Positions 1 to 6,410 of a DNA stretch of 12,842 nt are shown here, in pieces. The position numbers and the translations under genes were made by a program. The notes below the pieces were generated by a model, which made no database searches, was not told where the DNA came from, and saw only the letters and a list, made by a program, of their open reading frames with translations. The DNA is from JBEKTY01 sp049515555 (GTDB lineage: Bacteria; Planctomycetota; Planctomycetia; Pirellulales; Thermoguttaceae). The DNA lies in the NCBI GenBank assembly GCA_049515555.1, contig JBEKTY010000237.1:1-12842 (forward strand). Direction: 5' to 3'. Each line of letters begins with the position of its first letter. Within the stretch, counting starts at the first letter, position 1.

Positions 1-124
1 CATGATCGGGAAGCTCACCGCGCCGGCCGAGCGGATAGCGGGGATCCTGGGCCTGAGCAACTCCACCATCCGCGGCTTCCAGACGATGGGCCGCAACTAC
101 AACCGGCAACGCAGCGGGTTCTAA
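1..124 (+). CDS. C-terminal tail of an unrecognised protein (5' end outside window)
   Basis: An open frame enters from the left edge and ends at TAA (122-124). The visible 40 residues run from an in-frame ATG at base 2, which may be only an internal Met, to the end RQRSGF. The tail is basic (several Arg in the last 15 residues) and shows no motif I recognise, so no function is given. Its codon use (GC-rich third positions) is like that of the neighbouring genes, which supports real coding. It is followed by a gap of about 90 bases holding a REP-like element and then the ATP sulfurylase gene on the same strand. Confidence 0.5.
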   Translation, partial: MIGKLTAPAERIAGILGLSNSTIRGFQTMGRNYNRQRSGF

Positions 125-134
125 CTAACTCTCT

Positions 135-168
135 GGTGGGGCTCTCTGCGATCGACCCACCCTACAGT
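135..168. repeat. REP-like intergenic element, family GGTGGGGCTC, copy 1
   Basis: About 34 bases beginning GGTGGGGCTC and ending CCTACAGT, with a GGTGGG/CCCACC inverted pair. A second copy at 4312-4345 aligns without gaps and differs at about five positions. Both lie in short intergenic gaps upstream of a plus-strand gene. The two copies and the outer palindrome are visible; membership of a REP-type family is inferred. Confidence 0.6.
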
Positions 169-215
169 ATACAGGTCCTTCCGCAACAGGAACTAACCAA
201 CAACGAGGAGGTTCG

Positions 216-1475
216 ATGAGTATGCCGATTCCGCCGCATGGCGGTCTTACGGAGCCGGTCTGCCGGACGGTGCCGGCCGAGGAAAGTGCTGATTTTCTGG
301 CCCATGCCCGGCGGCTGACGCAGGTTCCCGTTTCAGACGCCGATCTGTCGACGGTCTACCGGCTGGGCGACGGGGGGCTCAGCCCGCTGGTGGGTCCCAT
401 GGACTCGGCCACGTACGAGCGGGTCCTGGAGGAATCAGTGTTGGAGGCGGGCGGCCGGCTTTACGCCTGGACGATTCCGCTCGCCCTGCCGGTGGCCGCC
501 GAGCTGGCCGGGAAGCTGTCGGTGGGCCAGGAAGTGGCCCTGGTGGACCGCTCCCGTCAGATCGTCGCCACTCTCGAGCTGAGCGACATCTACGCCTGGG
601 ACAAGCCGCGCTACCTGCGGGCCGTGTATCTGACCGAACGCACCGATCATCCCGGCGGCGACATGGTGCTGGCGGCCGATGCGGGCAAGACGCACCTGCT
701 GGGCGGCCGGGTCCGCGTGTTGCCGCAGCCCAAGCACCCCCGGCTGGGCAAGTACGTACTGACGCCGCGCGAGGTGCGGGCCGTGTTGGCCGCCAAGGGC
801 TGGCAGCGGGTCGTCGCCTTTCAAACCCGTAACCCCTTGCACCGGGCCCATGAGTATGCCTTGGTCTACGGGCTGGAAACGCTGTTGCGCGCCGGGCACA
901 ATGCCGGCGCTTGCCTCAATCCCCTGTTGGGCGAAACCAAGGGCGACGACGTCGACGCCGACGTCCGCATGCAAACCTATGAAGCCCTGATCCAGGACCG
1001 GCTGCTGGGCGACGGCGACAGCGACCGGGCCTTGTGGCGGGCCCGCGGCGAATCCCTGCCCGATCGCGTGGTGCTCCTCGGCCTGGACATCAAAATGTTC
1101 TACGGCGGACCGAAGGAAGCCGTGATGCACGCCATTTACCGGCAGAATTTCGGGTTCACCGATATCATCATCGGCCGCAAACACGCCGACGCACCCTACC
1201 ACGACGGCACGCCCATCTGGGGCGACTTCGACGCCCAGGAAATCTTCACCACTCTGAAAGGCGACCTGAAGATCAGCCCCTTGAAGGTCGGATTCGCCGC
1301 CTACTACGATTCCATGGGCCGGGTCGATCTGATGGACAATCACCCGGACGAGAAGCCGGTGTTCATCTCGGGCAAGGAAGTCCGCAAGGCCCTGGTCGAA
1401 GGACGGCTGGTCGATCCACGGATCATGCGCCAGAGCACGGCCGCCATCCTCCACCGGGCGATGGCGGGGAAATAG
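216..1475 (+). CDS. sat: ATP sulfurylase (sulfate adenylyltransferase)
   Basis: Cytoplasmic enzyme of 419 residues that joins sulfate and ATP into adenosine 5'-phosphosulfate (APS) and pyrophosphate, or runs in reverse. The nucleotide-binding motif QTRNPLHRAH is at residues 203-212, matching the family pattern QxRNxxHxxH. The second motif, IIIGRKHADAPYH (about 317-329), replaces the common GRDHAG. FISGKEVR (383-390) matches the conserved C-terminal FISGTEVR segment. The length fits a stand-alone Sat without a fused APS kinase. The SD GAGGAGG (205-211) lies only 4 bases before the ATG at 216; an in-frame ATG at 222 is 10 bases away and is an alternative start. No cysC, cysH, apr or dsr gene is in the window, so assimilatory versus dissimilatory use cannot be decided. 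A REP pair begins 3 bases after the stop codon. Confidence 0.95.
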   Translation: MSMPIPPHGGLTEPVCRTVPAEESADFLAHARRLTQVPVSDADLSTVYRLGDGGLSPLVGPMDSATYERVLEESVLEAGGRLYAWTIPLALPVAAELAGKLSVGQEVALVDRSRQIVATLELSDIYAWDKPRYLRAVYLTERTDHPGGDMVLAADAGKTHLLGGRVRVLPQPKHPRLGKYVLTPREVRAVLAAKGWQRVVAFQTRNPLHRAHEYALVYGLETLLRAGHNAGACLNPLLGETKGDDVDADVRMQTYEALIQDRLLGDGDSDRALWRARGESLPDRVVLLGLDIKMFYGGPKEAVMHAIYRQNFGFTDIIIGRKHADAPYHDGTPIWGDFDAQEIFTTLKGDLKISPLKVGFAAYYDSMGRVDLMDNHPDEKPVFISGKEVRKALVEGRLVDPRIMRQSTAAILHRAMAGK

Positions 1476-1478
1476 ACG

Positions 1479-1548
1479 TTCGTAGTGACCCGATTCATCG
1501 GGTCCGTGAGTGAAGAGACAAACGACCGCAAGAATGCGGTCACTACGA
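1479..1548. repeat. BIME-like pair of REP elements, copy 1 (upstream of RAYT)
   Basis: A 70-base unit made of two inverted REPs. The plus-strand REP (1482-1504) has head GTAGT, stem GACCCGA, loop TTCA and stem TCGGGTC. The minus-strand REP (1524-1546) has the same GTAGT head but stem GACCGCA/TGCGGTC. The unit recurs at the same length at 2324-2393, with the differences confined to the linker and one loop. The GTAG tetranucleotide next to a hairpin is the known recognition mark of REPs handled by RAYT transposases. Confidence 0.9.
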
Positions 1549-1559
1549 GTATCCGGTTC

Positions 1560-1582
1560 GTAGTGACCCGATTCATCGGGTC
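1560..1582 (+). repeat. REP element, GTAG head, CCGA/TCGG stem
   Basis: A third upstream copy, identical over 23 bases to the one at 1482-1504 (GTAGT head, perfect 7-bp stem, TTCA loop). It ends 18 bases before the RAYT start codon, so it sits in that gene's 5' leader. Confidence 0.9.
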
Positions 1583-1600
1583 CGTGAGCGGAGCGGCAGC

Positions 1601-2194
1601 ATGTACGACTACCGCCGCATGACGCCCAGCGAGCGGATTGCCGTCGTCCAAAGCCGTCGAGCGCGGGACTTCCCCTGGCACAAGCCGCCCCATCCGAATT
1701 TGTTGCCCGGATGGTACTTCATCACGGCAGCCACCTTCGAGCATCGGATGCACTTCCAGAAAGCCACCGAATTGTCGGGCCTTGAACTGCGCCTGCTGGA
1801 GGCCATGCGGCAAGCGAGGCTTTTCTGCGGCGGATGGGTGGTGATGCCCAATCATTACCACCTGCTCGTCCAGACGCCGTCGGCGGCGACCGTGGGCAAA
1901 ACTCTGGGCCCGGTTCACGGACGCTCGGCCCGCTATGCCAACCGGCGAGATAATATGCCGGGCCGACAGGTATGGTACAAGCTTGCCGACCGTAAGATCC
2001 GTTCGGAGTCGCACTACTGGACCTGCCTGCACTACATCGTGTTCAACCCTGTGAAGCACGGCCACGCGGCGGAAGTGCTTGGCTGGCCGTGGTCGTGCGC
2101 CCATCACATCGTGGCCGAACTCGGCATGGAATGGTTGGCCGACCTCCGCCGGGATTATCCACTACGGGATTTCGGGAAGGGCTGGGATGATTGA
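1601..2194 (+). CDS. REP-associated tyrosine transposase (RAYT, Y1 HUH family)
   Basis: A 197-residue single-strand DNA nuclease/transposase related to IS200/IS605 TnpA. The HUH motif is PNHYHLLV (residues 83-90, metal ligands His85 and His87). The predicted nucleophile is Tyr145 in LHYIVFNPVKHG, the usual RAYT Y-x-x-x-NPV helix, followed by the family-typical WPWSCAHH segment. The N-terminus MYDYRRMTP matches my memory of a common RAYT start, which supports the ATG at 1601; no strong SD is visible. Family knowledge: RAYTs are single-copy domesticated genes that bind and cleave GTAG-headed REP hairpins. Here three REPs precede the gene and five follow it, so the cognate repeats are in place. 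HUH and Tyr are intact, so it looks active. No tnpB-like partner and no IS-type target duplication was seen. Confidence 0.93.
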   Translation: MYDYRRMTPSERIAVVQSRRARDFPWHKPPHPNLLPGWYFITAATFEHRMHFQKATELSGLELRLLEAMRQARLFCGGWVVMPNHYHLLVQTPSAATVGKTLGPVHGRSARYANRRDNMPGRQVWYKLADRKIRSESHYWTCLHYIVFNPVKHGHAAEVLGWPWSCAHHIVAELGMEWLADLRRDYPLRDFGKGWDD

Positions 2195-2215
2195 TCGCCC
2201 GGAGTGGCCCCGCTC

Positions 2216-2238
2216 GTAGTGACCCGATTCATCGGGTC
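2216..2238 (+). repeat. REP element, GTAG head, CCGA/TCGG stem
   Basis: Same 23 bases as the copies at 1482 and 1560, starting 21 bases after the RAYT stop codon. It is the first element of the downstream cluster. Confidence 0.9.
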
Positions 2239-2250
2239 GAACACCCGCTG

Positions 2251-2272
2251 GTTGTGACCCGATTTGCCGGGT
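2251..2272 (+). repeat. Degenerate REP element
   Basis: A decayed copy with GTTG in place of GTAG and stem ACCCG/CGGGT around a changed loop. Loss of the GTAG head suggests that it is no longer a RAYT substrate. Confidence 0.65.
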
Positions 2273-2293
2273 GGAACATTCTCAAGCCCACGG

Positions 2294-2316
2294 GACCGCA
2301 TGAATGCGGTCACTAC
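2294..2316 (-). repeat. REP element, GTAG head, CGCA/TGCG stem
   Basis: Minus-strand copy of the second stem version (GACCGCA/TGCGGTC, loop TTCA when read on the minus strand). It carries the intact GTAGT head. Confidence 0.88.
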
Positions 2317-2323
2317 GAACTGG

Positions 2324-2393
2324 TTCGTAGTGACCCGATTCATCGGGTCCGTAGGTGGGGAGACAAACGACCGCATGAATGCGGTCACTACGA
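2324..2393. repeat. BIME-like pair of REP elements, copy 2 (downstream of RAYT)
   Basis: A 70-base unit holding a plus-strand REP (2327-2349, CCGA/TCGG stem) and a minus-strand REP (2369-2391, CGCA/TGCG stem). It is near-identical to the unit at 1479-1548. The 338-base gap between the RAYT gene and the UbiD start (2195-2532) is mostly this REP cluster plus a TACAAT box at 2435; I see no gene in it. Confidence 0.9.
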
Positions 2394-2434
2394 ACGGCCC
2401 ACAGGCCGGGCTGGATTCGGCCCCCGCGGCAGGT

Positions 2435-2440
2435 TACAAT
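2435..2440 (+). promoter_or_regulatory. Possible -10 box TACAAT upstream of the ubiD-like gene
   Basis: The hexamer TACAAT, one mismatch from TATAAT, lies in the first AT-rich patch after the REP cluster and 92 bases before the likely start at 2533. The same hexamer precedes two other genes (8120, 10742). No good -35 box is visible, so this is tentative. Confidence 0.3.
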
Positions 2441-2532
2441 AAACCATTTGGGTTATTGATGGTCTTGCCCGGGCATTGCTGGTCTGGCCCCGGCTGCCGC
2501 GGCTCTTCTTCGGTTCGGTTCCGGAACGTCGC

Positions 2533-3243
2533 ATGGGGTACAAGAATCTCCAGGACTGCGTCAAGGATCTGGAAGCCACCCGCCAGTTGGTGCGGATTGA
2601 CGAGCCGGTCGATCCGAACCTGGAGATCGCCGAGATTCAGCGGCGCGTGTTCCGCGCGGGTGGGCCGGCGCTGCTGTTCACCCGGCCGGAGAACTGCCGC
2701 TTCCCCATGCTTGGCAACCTGTTCGGCAGCATGGACCGCCTGCGGTATCTGTTCCGCGACTCGCTGGATCGGGTGCGGCAACTGGTCGAGCTGCAGGTGG
2801 ACCCCTCCGATCTGCTGCGTCGGCCGCGGCTGTATGTCAAGGCCCCCTGGTCGGCCTGGCACGCCCGGCCGCGGCGGGTCCGCTCGGGGCCGGTCCTGGA
2901 TTACCAGACCACGATCGATCAGCTCCCGCAGTTGAAATCCTGGCCGGACGACGGCGGCCCGTACATTACGCTTCCGCAGGTGTACACCGAGGACCCGGAG
3001 CGGCCCGGCTTGGACCGCTCGAACCTGGGCATGTACCGCATCCAACTTGCCGGCGGCCGATACCAGACGAACCGCGAGGTGGGGTTTCACTATCAGCTTC
3101 AGCGCGGGATCGCGGGTGCCCATGATTTGGATGGACGACAAGCTGCCGATTCACGCCGAGGCCGACTTCTGCATCGTGGGCCATCTGGACCCGGTCCGCC
3201 AATTGCCCGAGGGACCCTTCGGCGATCACCTGGGCTACTATAG
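2533..3243 (+). pseudogene. UbiD-family decarboxylase, N-terminal fragment (frame broken near 3110)
   Basis: Start of a prenylated-FMN (prFMN) dependent UbiD-type decarboxylase. The chosen start is the ATG at 2533, giving MGYKNLQDCVKDLE, the usual beginning in this group; in-frame sequence upstream looks non-coding. Homologous sequence includes IDEPVDPNLEIAEIQRRV, PALLF, GNLFGSMDR, and SNLGMYRIQ followed by NREVGFHYQLQRGI. The Asn and Arg of SNLGMYR are the cofactor/metal-side residues of the family. Similarity stops at about base 3108. The rest of this frame (GAHDLDGRQ and onward, to 3243) is unlike UbiD and reads out of frame through the second half. No SD is visible. The remainder of the gene continues in the +1 frame from about 3113, after a deletion. 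Confidence 0.85.
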
Positions 3244-4231
3244 CCAGCAGCACGATTTCCCGGTGATGCTGATCGAGCGGGTGTACCACCGCCAGGGCGC
3301 GATCTGGCCCTTCACGGTAGTCGGCCGCCCGCCGCAGGAAGACTCGGTGTTCAGCCAGTTCGTCCACGAGCTGGCCGGGCCGGCCATTCCGCGGCAGATC
3401 CCCGGCGTCCACGCGGTGCATGCCGTCGAGGCGGCCGGCGTGCACCCGCTGCTACTGGCCATCGGCAGCGAGCGCTACCTGCCCTACGAAGAGCGCCGCC
3501 GCCCGCGGGAGCTAATCACCTTGGCCCATGCCCTGTTGGGTCACGGGCAGTTGTCGCTGGCCAAGTACCTGTGGATCGTGGCCGCCGAGGACAACCCGGA
3601 GCTGGACGTCCGCCACGTTCAGGACTTTCTGCGGCACGCGCTGGAGCGGGCCGACTGGCGGCGGGACCTGCACTTCCAGACCTGCACCACCATCGACACC
3701 CTGGACTACAGCGGCGAGGGGCTGCACGAGGGCTCGAAGGTGATGATTGCGGTGGCCGGCCCGGCCCTGCGGACCCTGAGCGTGGCCACCGACAGCCGGC
3801 TGACGCTGCCCGAAGCCTTGGGCTTCCGGAAGCCGCGGGTGTTCCTGCCGGGGATCCTGGTGGTCGAGGGCCCGCCCTGCCAGGCTGATCGTGCGGCCGC
3901 AACCCGCGCCATGGAGGGTTTCTGCCAGTCCTATAACCGCCGCGACGCGATCAACGGCTTTCCGCTGGTGGTAGTGGTCGACCAGTCCGATTTCGCCGCC
4001 CGCAACCTGGATAACTTCCTGTGGACGACCTTCACGCGGAGCAATCCGGCGACCGATATCTACGGCATCGAATCCTTTATTCGCGACAAGCACTGGGGCT
4101 CGTTCGGCTCGCTGGTGATCGACGCCCGGAGCAAGCCGCACCACGCGCCGCCACTGGTCGAAGACCCGGCAGTGACGCGGCGGGTCGATGCCCTGGCCGC
4201 CCCCGGCCGGCCGCTGCACGGGATTTTATAG
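3113..4231 (+). pseudogene. UbiD-family decarboxylase, C-terminal fragment
   Basis: Continuation of the same gene in another frame, from about RVPMIWMDDKLPIHAEADF to the TAG at 4229-4231. It carries LPEGPFGDHLGYYSQQHDFPV, the core UbiD segment, then the oligomerisation/C-terminal region (FGSLVIDARSKPHHAPPL). A frame exists from a TTG at 3047 and an internal ATG at 3122, but neither would give a full enzyme. Compared with intact family members (such as E. coli UbiD), roughly 50-60 residues between the QRGI and RVPM segments are missing. That stretch normally holds the phosphate-binding loop and the third metal ligand, a Glu. The product should therefore be inactive even if the frames were joined. 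Coding quality is otherwise good, so the damage is recent or an assembly artefact. Confidence 0.83.
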
Positions 4232-4237
4232 AACCAC

Positions 4238-4307
4238 GACGGAGGACGGGCGACGGGCGACGGACGGAAGCACTCAATTCCGTCGTCCGTCTCCCGTCGT
4301 CCGTCGA
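4238..4307. repeat. Inverted pair of heptamer arrays (GACGGRC type)
   Basis: The left arm (4238-4265) is four 7-base units of the form GACGGAG/GACGGGC/GACGGAC. The right arm (4280-4307) is four units of the complementary form CCGTCGT/CCGTCTC. The arms can fold into an imperfect hairpin of about 28 bp with a 14-base loop. The array starts 7 bases after the broken ubiD gene; there is no T-tract, so it is not called a terminator. The same arrangement occurs at 7973-8065. Confidence 0.8.
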
Positions 4308-4311
4308 AAAT

Positions 4312-4345
4312 GGTGGGGCTCGCTTTGCTCGACCCATCCTACAGT
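4312..4345. repeat. REP-like intergenic element, family GGTGGGGCTC, copy 2
   Basis: Second copy of the 34-base element seen at 135-168, directly following the heptamer hairpin. It ends 11 bases before the ATG of the prepilin-peptidase-like gene. It has an eroded palindrome around GCTCGCTTTGCTCGA. Confidence 0.6.
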
Positions 4346-4356
4346 TCTCTAGGACC

Positions 4357-5499
4357 ATGGAACTGATCGGTTGGCTGGTGGCCTTCTGGATCGCGGTGCT
4401 CGGCTCCGTGGTCGGCAGCTTCTTGAACGTGGTCGTCTACCGGCTGCCGGCGGGCTTGAACATCGCCTGGCCGGGCTCCTTCTGCCCGCTGTGCCGGCAC
4501 GCTGTACGCTGGTTCGACAACATCCCGGTGCTCAGTTGGCTGCTGTTGCGGGGGCGCTGCCGCGATTGCCGCGGGCCGATCTCGATCCGCTACCCGTTGG
4601 TCGAGAGCGGTACGGCCGCCATGTTCGCCTTGTTGGCCGCTCTGGAGATTTTCGCGGGCGGGATCAACCTGCCGGTTCGGGCGGTCAGCGGTCAGCCGTC
4701 AGCGGTCAGCGGTCAGCGGTCAGTACAGTTCGGCGCGGGTCTCCCGAAGTTCGGCGCGGGGCTCCCGACCCCGCCGCCGCCCGACCGAAGGTCTGCGGGG
4801 CTAGGGAGACCTTCGGTCGGCGGCGTGGCGCGGTCGGAGACCGGCCACAACGCGGGGTTGGCCGAGCTGATCGCCCTCTGGGCGTTTCACGCGGCACTGC
4901 TCTCGACGCTGCTGGCCGCGGCCCTGATCGCCTGCGACGGCAAACGGCCGCCGTGGAAACTGTTCTTGCCGATGCTGCTGGTGGGGCTGGCTGCGCCGGC
5001 TTGCTGGCCGCAACTGCACCCCGTGCCCGCCTGGCCGGCCCTGGTCGCCCTGCCGCTGGCCGGCCTGTTGGACGGCGTCGCCGGACTGGCTGCCGGAGTG
5101 CTGCTGGGGTGGTTGGCCAGCGGGCGCCGCGACGGACGACGGGCGACGGACGACGGGTGTTCCATTTTCGGGCAAGGGACGACCGCGGCCGACAGTTCGG
5201 GTGCCACTGCTGGCTTGTCCAGCAGTGCCGAACACACGGTTGGGCAAGCCAACCGTGGCACCCGTCAATCGAGGCCGGCCGGGGCAATAGCCGCGGCGGC
5301 ATGCGTAGGCGTGACGCTGGGCTGGCAGGCGGCATGCGCCTTAACACTTACGGCCGCAGCGATTTATCAACTGCCGCGGTTGGTCGGGCGGCGGGGCGGG
5401 GGGCCGGCCCGCCTGCCGGGGGCCGCCTGGCTCGCCCTGGCCACCTTGGGCTGGATCGCCCTGTGGGCACAACTCGTCCGCTGGGCCAGTTTATGGTAG
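4357..5499 (+). CDS. Prepilin peptidase-like (A24) membrane protein with two repeat-derived insertions
   Basis: A 380-residue polytopic inner-membrane protein. The first helix (about 3-28) ends in GSFLNVVVYRLP, a hallmark of type IV prepilin leader peptidase/methyltransferases. The N-terminal cysteine domain has CPLC (43-46) and CRDC (68-71) around RWFDNIPVLSWLLLRG, followed by SIRYPLVE. A later helix carries IACDGKRPPWKLFLP, whose Asp194 fits the first catalytic aspartate. The usual second motif, GxGD, is not visible. Residues about 109-165 and 257-307 are low complexity, encoded by tandem heptamers and palindromic repeats, and not A24-like. The ATG at 4357 is chosen because it gives the normal N-terminus; the frame upstream is ubiD shadow. 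No SD is seen. Enzyme activity is doubtful and there are no pilin genes nearby. Confidence 0.8.
   Translation: MELIGWLVAFWIAVLGSVVGSFLNVVVYRLPAGLNIAWPGSFCPLCRHAVRWFDNIPVLSWLLLRGRCRDCRGPISIRYPLVESGTAAMFALLAALEIFAGGINLPVRAVSGQPSAVSGQRSVQFGAGLPKFGAGLPTPPPPDRRSAGLGRPSVGGVARSETGHNAGLAELIALWAFHAALLSTLLAAALIACDGKRPPWKLFLPMLLVGLAAPACWPQLHPVPAWPALVALPLAGLLDGVAGLAAGVLLGWLASGRRDGRRATDDGCSIFGQGTTAADSSGATAGLSSSAEHTVGQANRGTRQSRPAGAIAAAACVGVTLGWQAACALTLTAAAIYQLPRLVGRRGGGPARLPGAAWLALATLGWIALWAQLVRWASLW
4683..4724 (+). repeat. Tandem heptamer array GGTCAGC x6 inside a CDS
   Basis: Six consecutive 7-base units (GGTCAGC with single changes in units 3 and 6), 42 bases in total. The array is a multiple of three, so it stays in frame, encoding SGQPSAVSGQRS in the prepilin-peptidase-like protein. 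Confidence 0.92.
4727..4768 (+). repeat. Two tandem 21-base units inside a CDS
   Basis: Two adjacent units starting AGTTCGGCGCGGG (4727-4747 and 4748-4768) differ at one base and encode the repeated peptide FGAGLP. 21 is three times 7, so the reading frame is kept. Confidence 0.9.
4775..4825. repeat. Palindromic element inside a CDS
   Basis: A perfect 12-bp stem, GACCGAAGGTCT (4783-4794) with its complement (4807-4818), extends to about 19 bp with one bulged C. It follows the two tandem arrays directly and lies in the first non-conserved insertion of the prepilin-peptidase-like gene. Confidence 0.85.
5131..5158 (+). repeat. Tandem heptamer array GACGGRC x4 inside a CDS
   Basis: Four units alternating GACGGAC and GACGGGC (the last ends in T). 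It is the same heptamer type as the intergenic arrays at 4238 and 7973, but here it is read as RDGRRATDDG in the second insertion of the prepilin-peptidase-like protein. Confidence 0.88.
5199..5263. repeat. Palindromic repeat pair (GGGTGCCAC family) inside a CDS, copy 1
   Basis: Two 29-base elements in inverted order with a 7-base spacer. Each has the outer head GGGTGCCAC and its own inner hairpin. The left core is CACTGCTGG with CCAGCAGTG; the right core is CACGGTTGG with CCAACCGTG. The related copy at 10638-10702 is a perfect palindrome with two left-type cores. Confidence 0.85.
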
Positions 5500-5527
5500 A
5501 AAGTGGGCCGGCGGCTCACCGGCTCCC

Positions 5528-5562
5528 GCCAATTCCCCCAATCCCCAATCCCTAATCCCAAA
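5528..5562 (+). repeat. Tandem heptamer array (TCCCYAA type) at a gene start
   Basis: Five 7-base units (GCCAATT, CCCCCAA, TCCCCAA, TCCCTAA, TCCCAAA). The last base is the A of the LOG gene's ATG. The array occupies the position where an SD would be. Confidence 0.75.
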
Positions 5563-6395
5563 TGCCTGACGAGCGGAGCAACCTGGAAAACCTCCTGCGG
5601 TCGCCCAGCTATAGGCTGGCCTACACCGACGTCGAGTTCATCACCAGCCCGAGCCTGCGGCCCGTGCGGATGGAACTGGAGTTCCTCAAGCCGGAGCAGG
5701 CCTTCCAGCGGCGGGAGATTCACTCGACGATCGTGGTGTTTGGCAGCACGCAGATCGTGGAGCCGGCCGCCGCCCGCCGTCGCCTGGAAGAGGCCCAGGC
5801 CCGAGCGGCCGAGGACCCGGCCGACCGGCGCCGGCAGCGGGCGGTGGCCCAGGCCCAGCGGCTGGCGGCCAAGAGCCGCTACTACGAGGCGGCCCGAGAG
5901 TTCGCCCGCCTGGTGGCCCAAAGCGGTGCCGCCGACAGGCAGTGCGAGCTGGTGGTCATGACCGGCGGGGGGCCCGGCATCATGGAGGCCGCCAACCGCG
6001 GCGCTTACGAGGCCGGTGCGCCCTCGATCGGCCTGAACATCAGCCTCCCCCTGGAGCAGCGGCCCAACCCCTTCATCACCCCCGACCTCTGCTTCCAGTT
6101 CCACTATTTCGCCATTCGCAAGTTTCATTTTCTGCTGCGGGCGATGGCCCTGGTGGTCTTTCCCGGCGGCTTCGGCACGCTCGACGAGCTGTTTGAAGTG
6201 CTCACACTCCGCCAGACCGGCCGCATGCAGCACATCCCCGTCATCCTCGTGGGGGCCGAGTTCTGGAACCGCGCCGTCGACTTCCAATTCCTGACCGACG
6301 AGGGGACCGTCGACGACGAGGACCTGGCACTGTTCCAATTCGTCGAGACGGCCGAAGAGGCCTGGCAGATAATCCGCGATTTCCACCACCTGTGA
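5562..6395 (+). CDS. LOG family protein (TIGR00730-type nucleotide phosphoribohydrolase)
   Basis: A 277-residue cytoplasmic Rossmann-fold protein, formerly called lysine decarboxylase-like. Family members cleave nucleoside 5'-monophosphates, such as cytokinin riboside monophosphates, to free base and ribose 5-phosphate. The strand VVFGSTQ (58-64) opens the fold. TGGGPGIMEAANRGA is at 134-148 and the signature PGGFGTLDELFE, with its catalytic Glu, is at 191-202. Between the first strand and GGGPG lies an Arg/Ala-rich helical stretch (about 68-110); this matches the longer LOG subgroup and is not an anomaly. The actual substrate is unknown. The start at 5562 gives a compact N-terminus, but no SD is visible because a heptamer array occupies the leader. 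It converges on xylB with a 15-base gap. Confidence 0.9.
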   Translation: MPDERSNLENLLRSPSYRLAYTDVEFITSPSLRPVRMELEFLKPEQAFQRREIHSTIVVFGSTQIVEPAAARRRLEEAQARAAEDPADRRRQRAVAQAQRLAAKSRYYEAAREFARLVAQSGAADRQCELVVMTGGGPGIMEAANRGAYEAGAPSIGLNISLPLEQRPNPFITPDLCFQFHYFAIRKFHFLLRAMALVVFPGGFGTLDELFEVLTLRQTGRMQHIPVILVGAEFWNRAVDFQFLTDEGTVDDEDLALFQFVETAEEAWQIIRDFHHL

Positions 6396-6410
6396 TGACC
6401 CGGGAACCCG

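Noticed and set aside
435..1454. 339-residue minus-strand frame opposite ATP sulfurylase
   Set aside because: Antisense shadow typical of GC-rich coding DNA; no motif, and it lies wholly over a well-supported gene.
1482..1504. REP hairpin after sat considered as a rho-independent terminator
   Set aside because: No T-tract follows, and identical hairpins occur repeatedly in both orientations including upstream of a gene.
1340..2107. Long minus-strand frame with repeated peptide DPMNRVTT across the REP cluster
   Set aside because: The peptide repeats are translations of the REP palindromes, and the frame runs antisense to sat and RAYT, which both have clear family motifs.
1601..2194. RAYT considered as a full IS200/IS605 insertion sequence
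   Set aside because: No tnpB and no IS-type ends; the flanks are multiple REP hairpins, which fits a RAYT locus better.
1479..2393. Repeated hairpins considered as a CRISPR array
   Set aside because: Copies are in both orientations, spacing is irregular, and a transposase gene lies between them; there are no uniform spacers and no cas genes.
4021..4356. Upstream extension of the prepilin-peptidase-like frame
   Set aside because: It overlaps the ubiD C-terminal half in another frame and the intergenic repeats; the normal A24 N-terminus begins at the ATG at 4357.
5805..5890. Arg/Ala-rich stretch in the LOG protein considered as a repeat-derived insertion
   Set aside because: It lacks the 7-base periodicity and matches the longer LOG subgroup as I remember it, with YYEAAREFARLV directly following.
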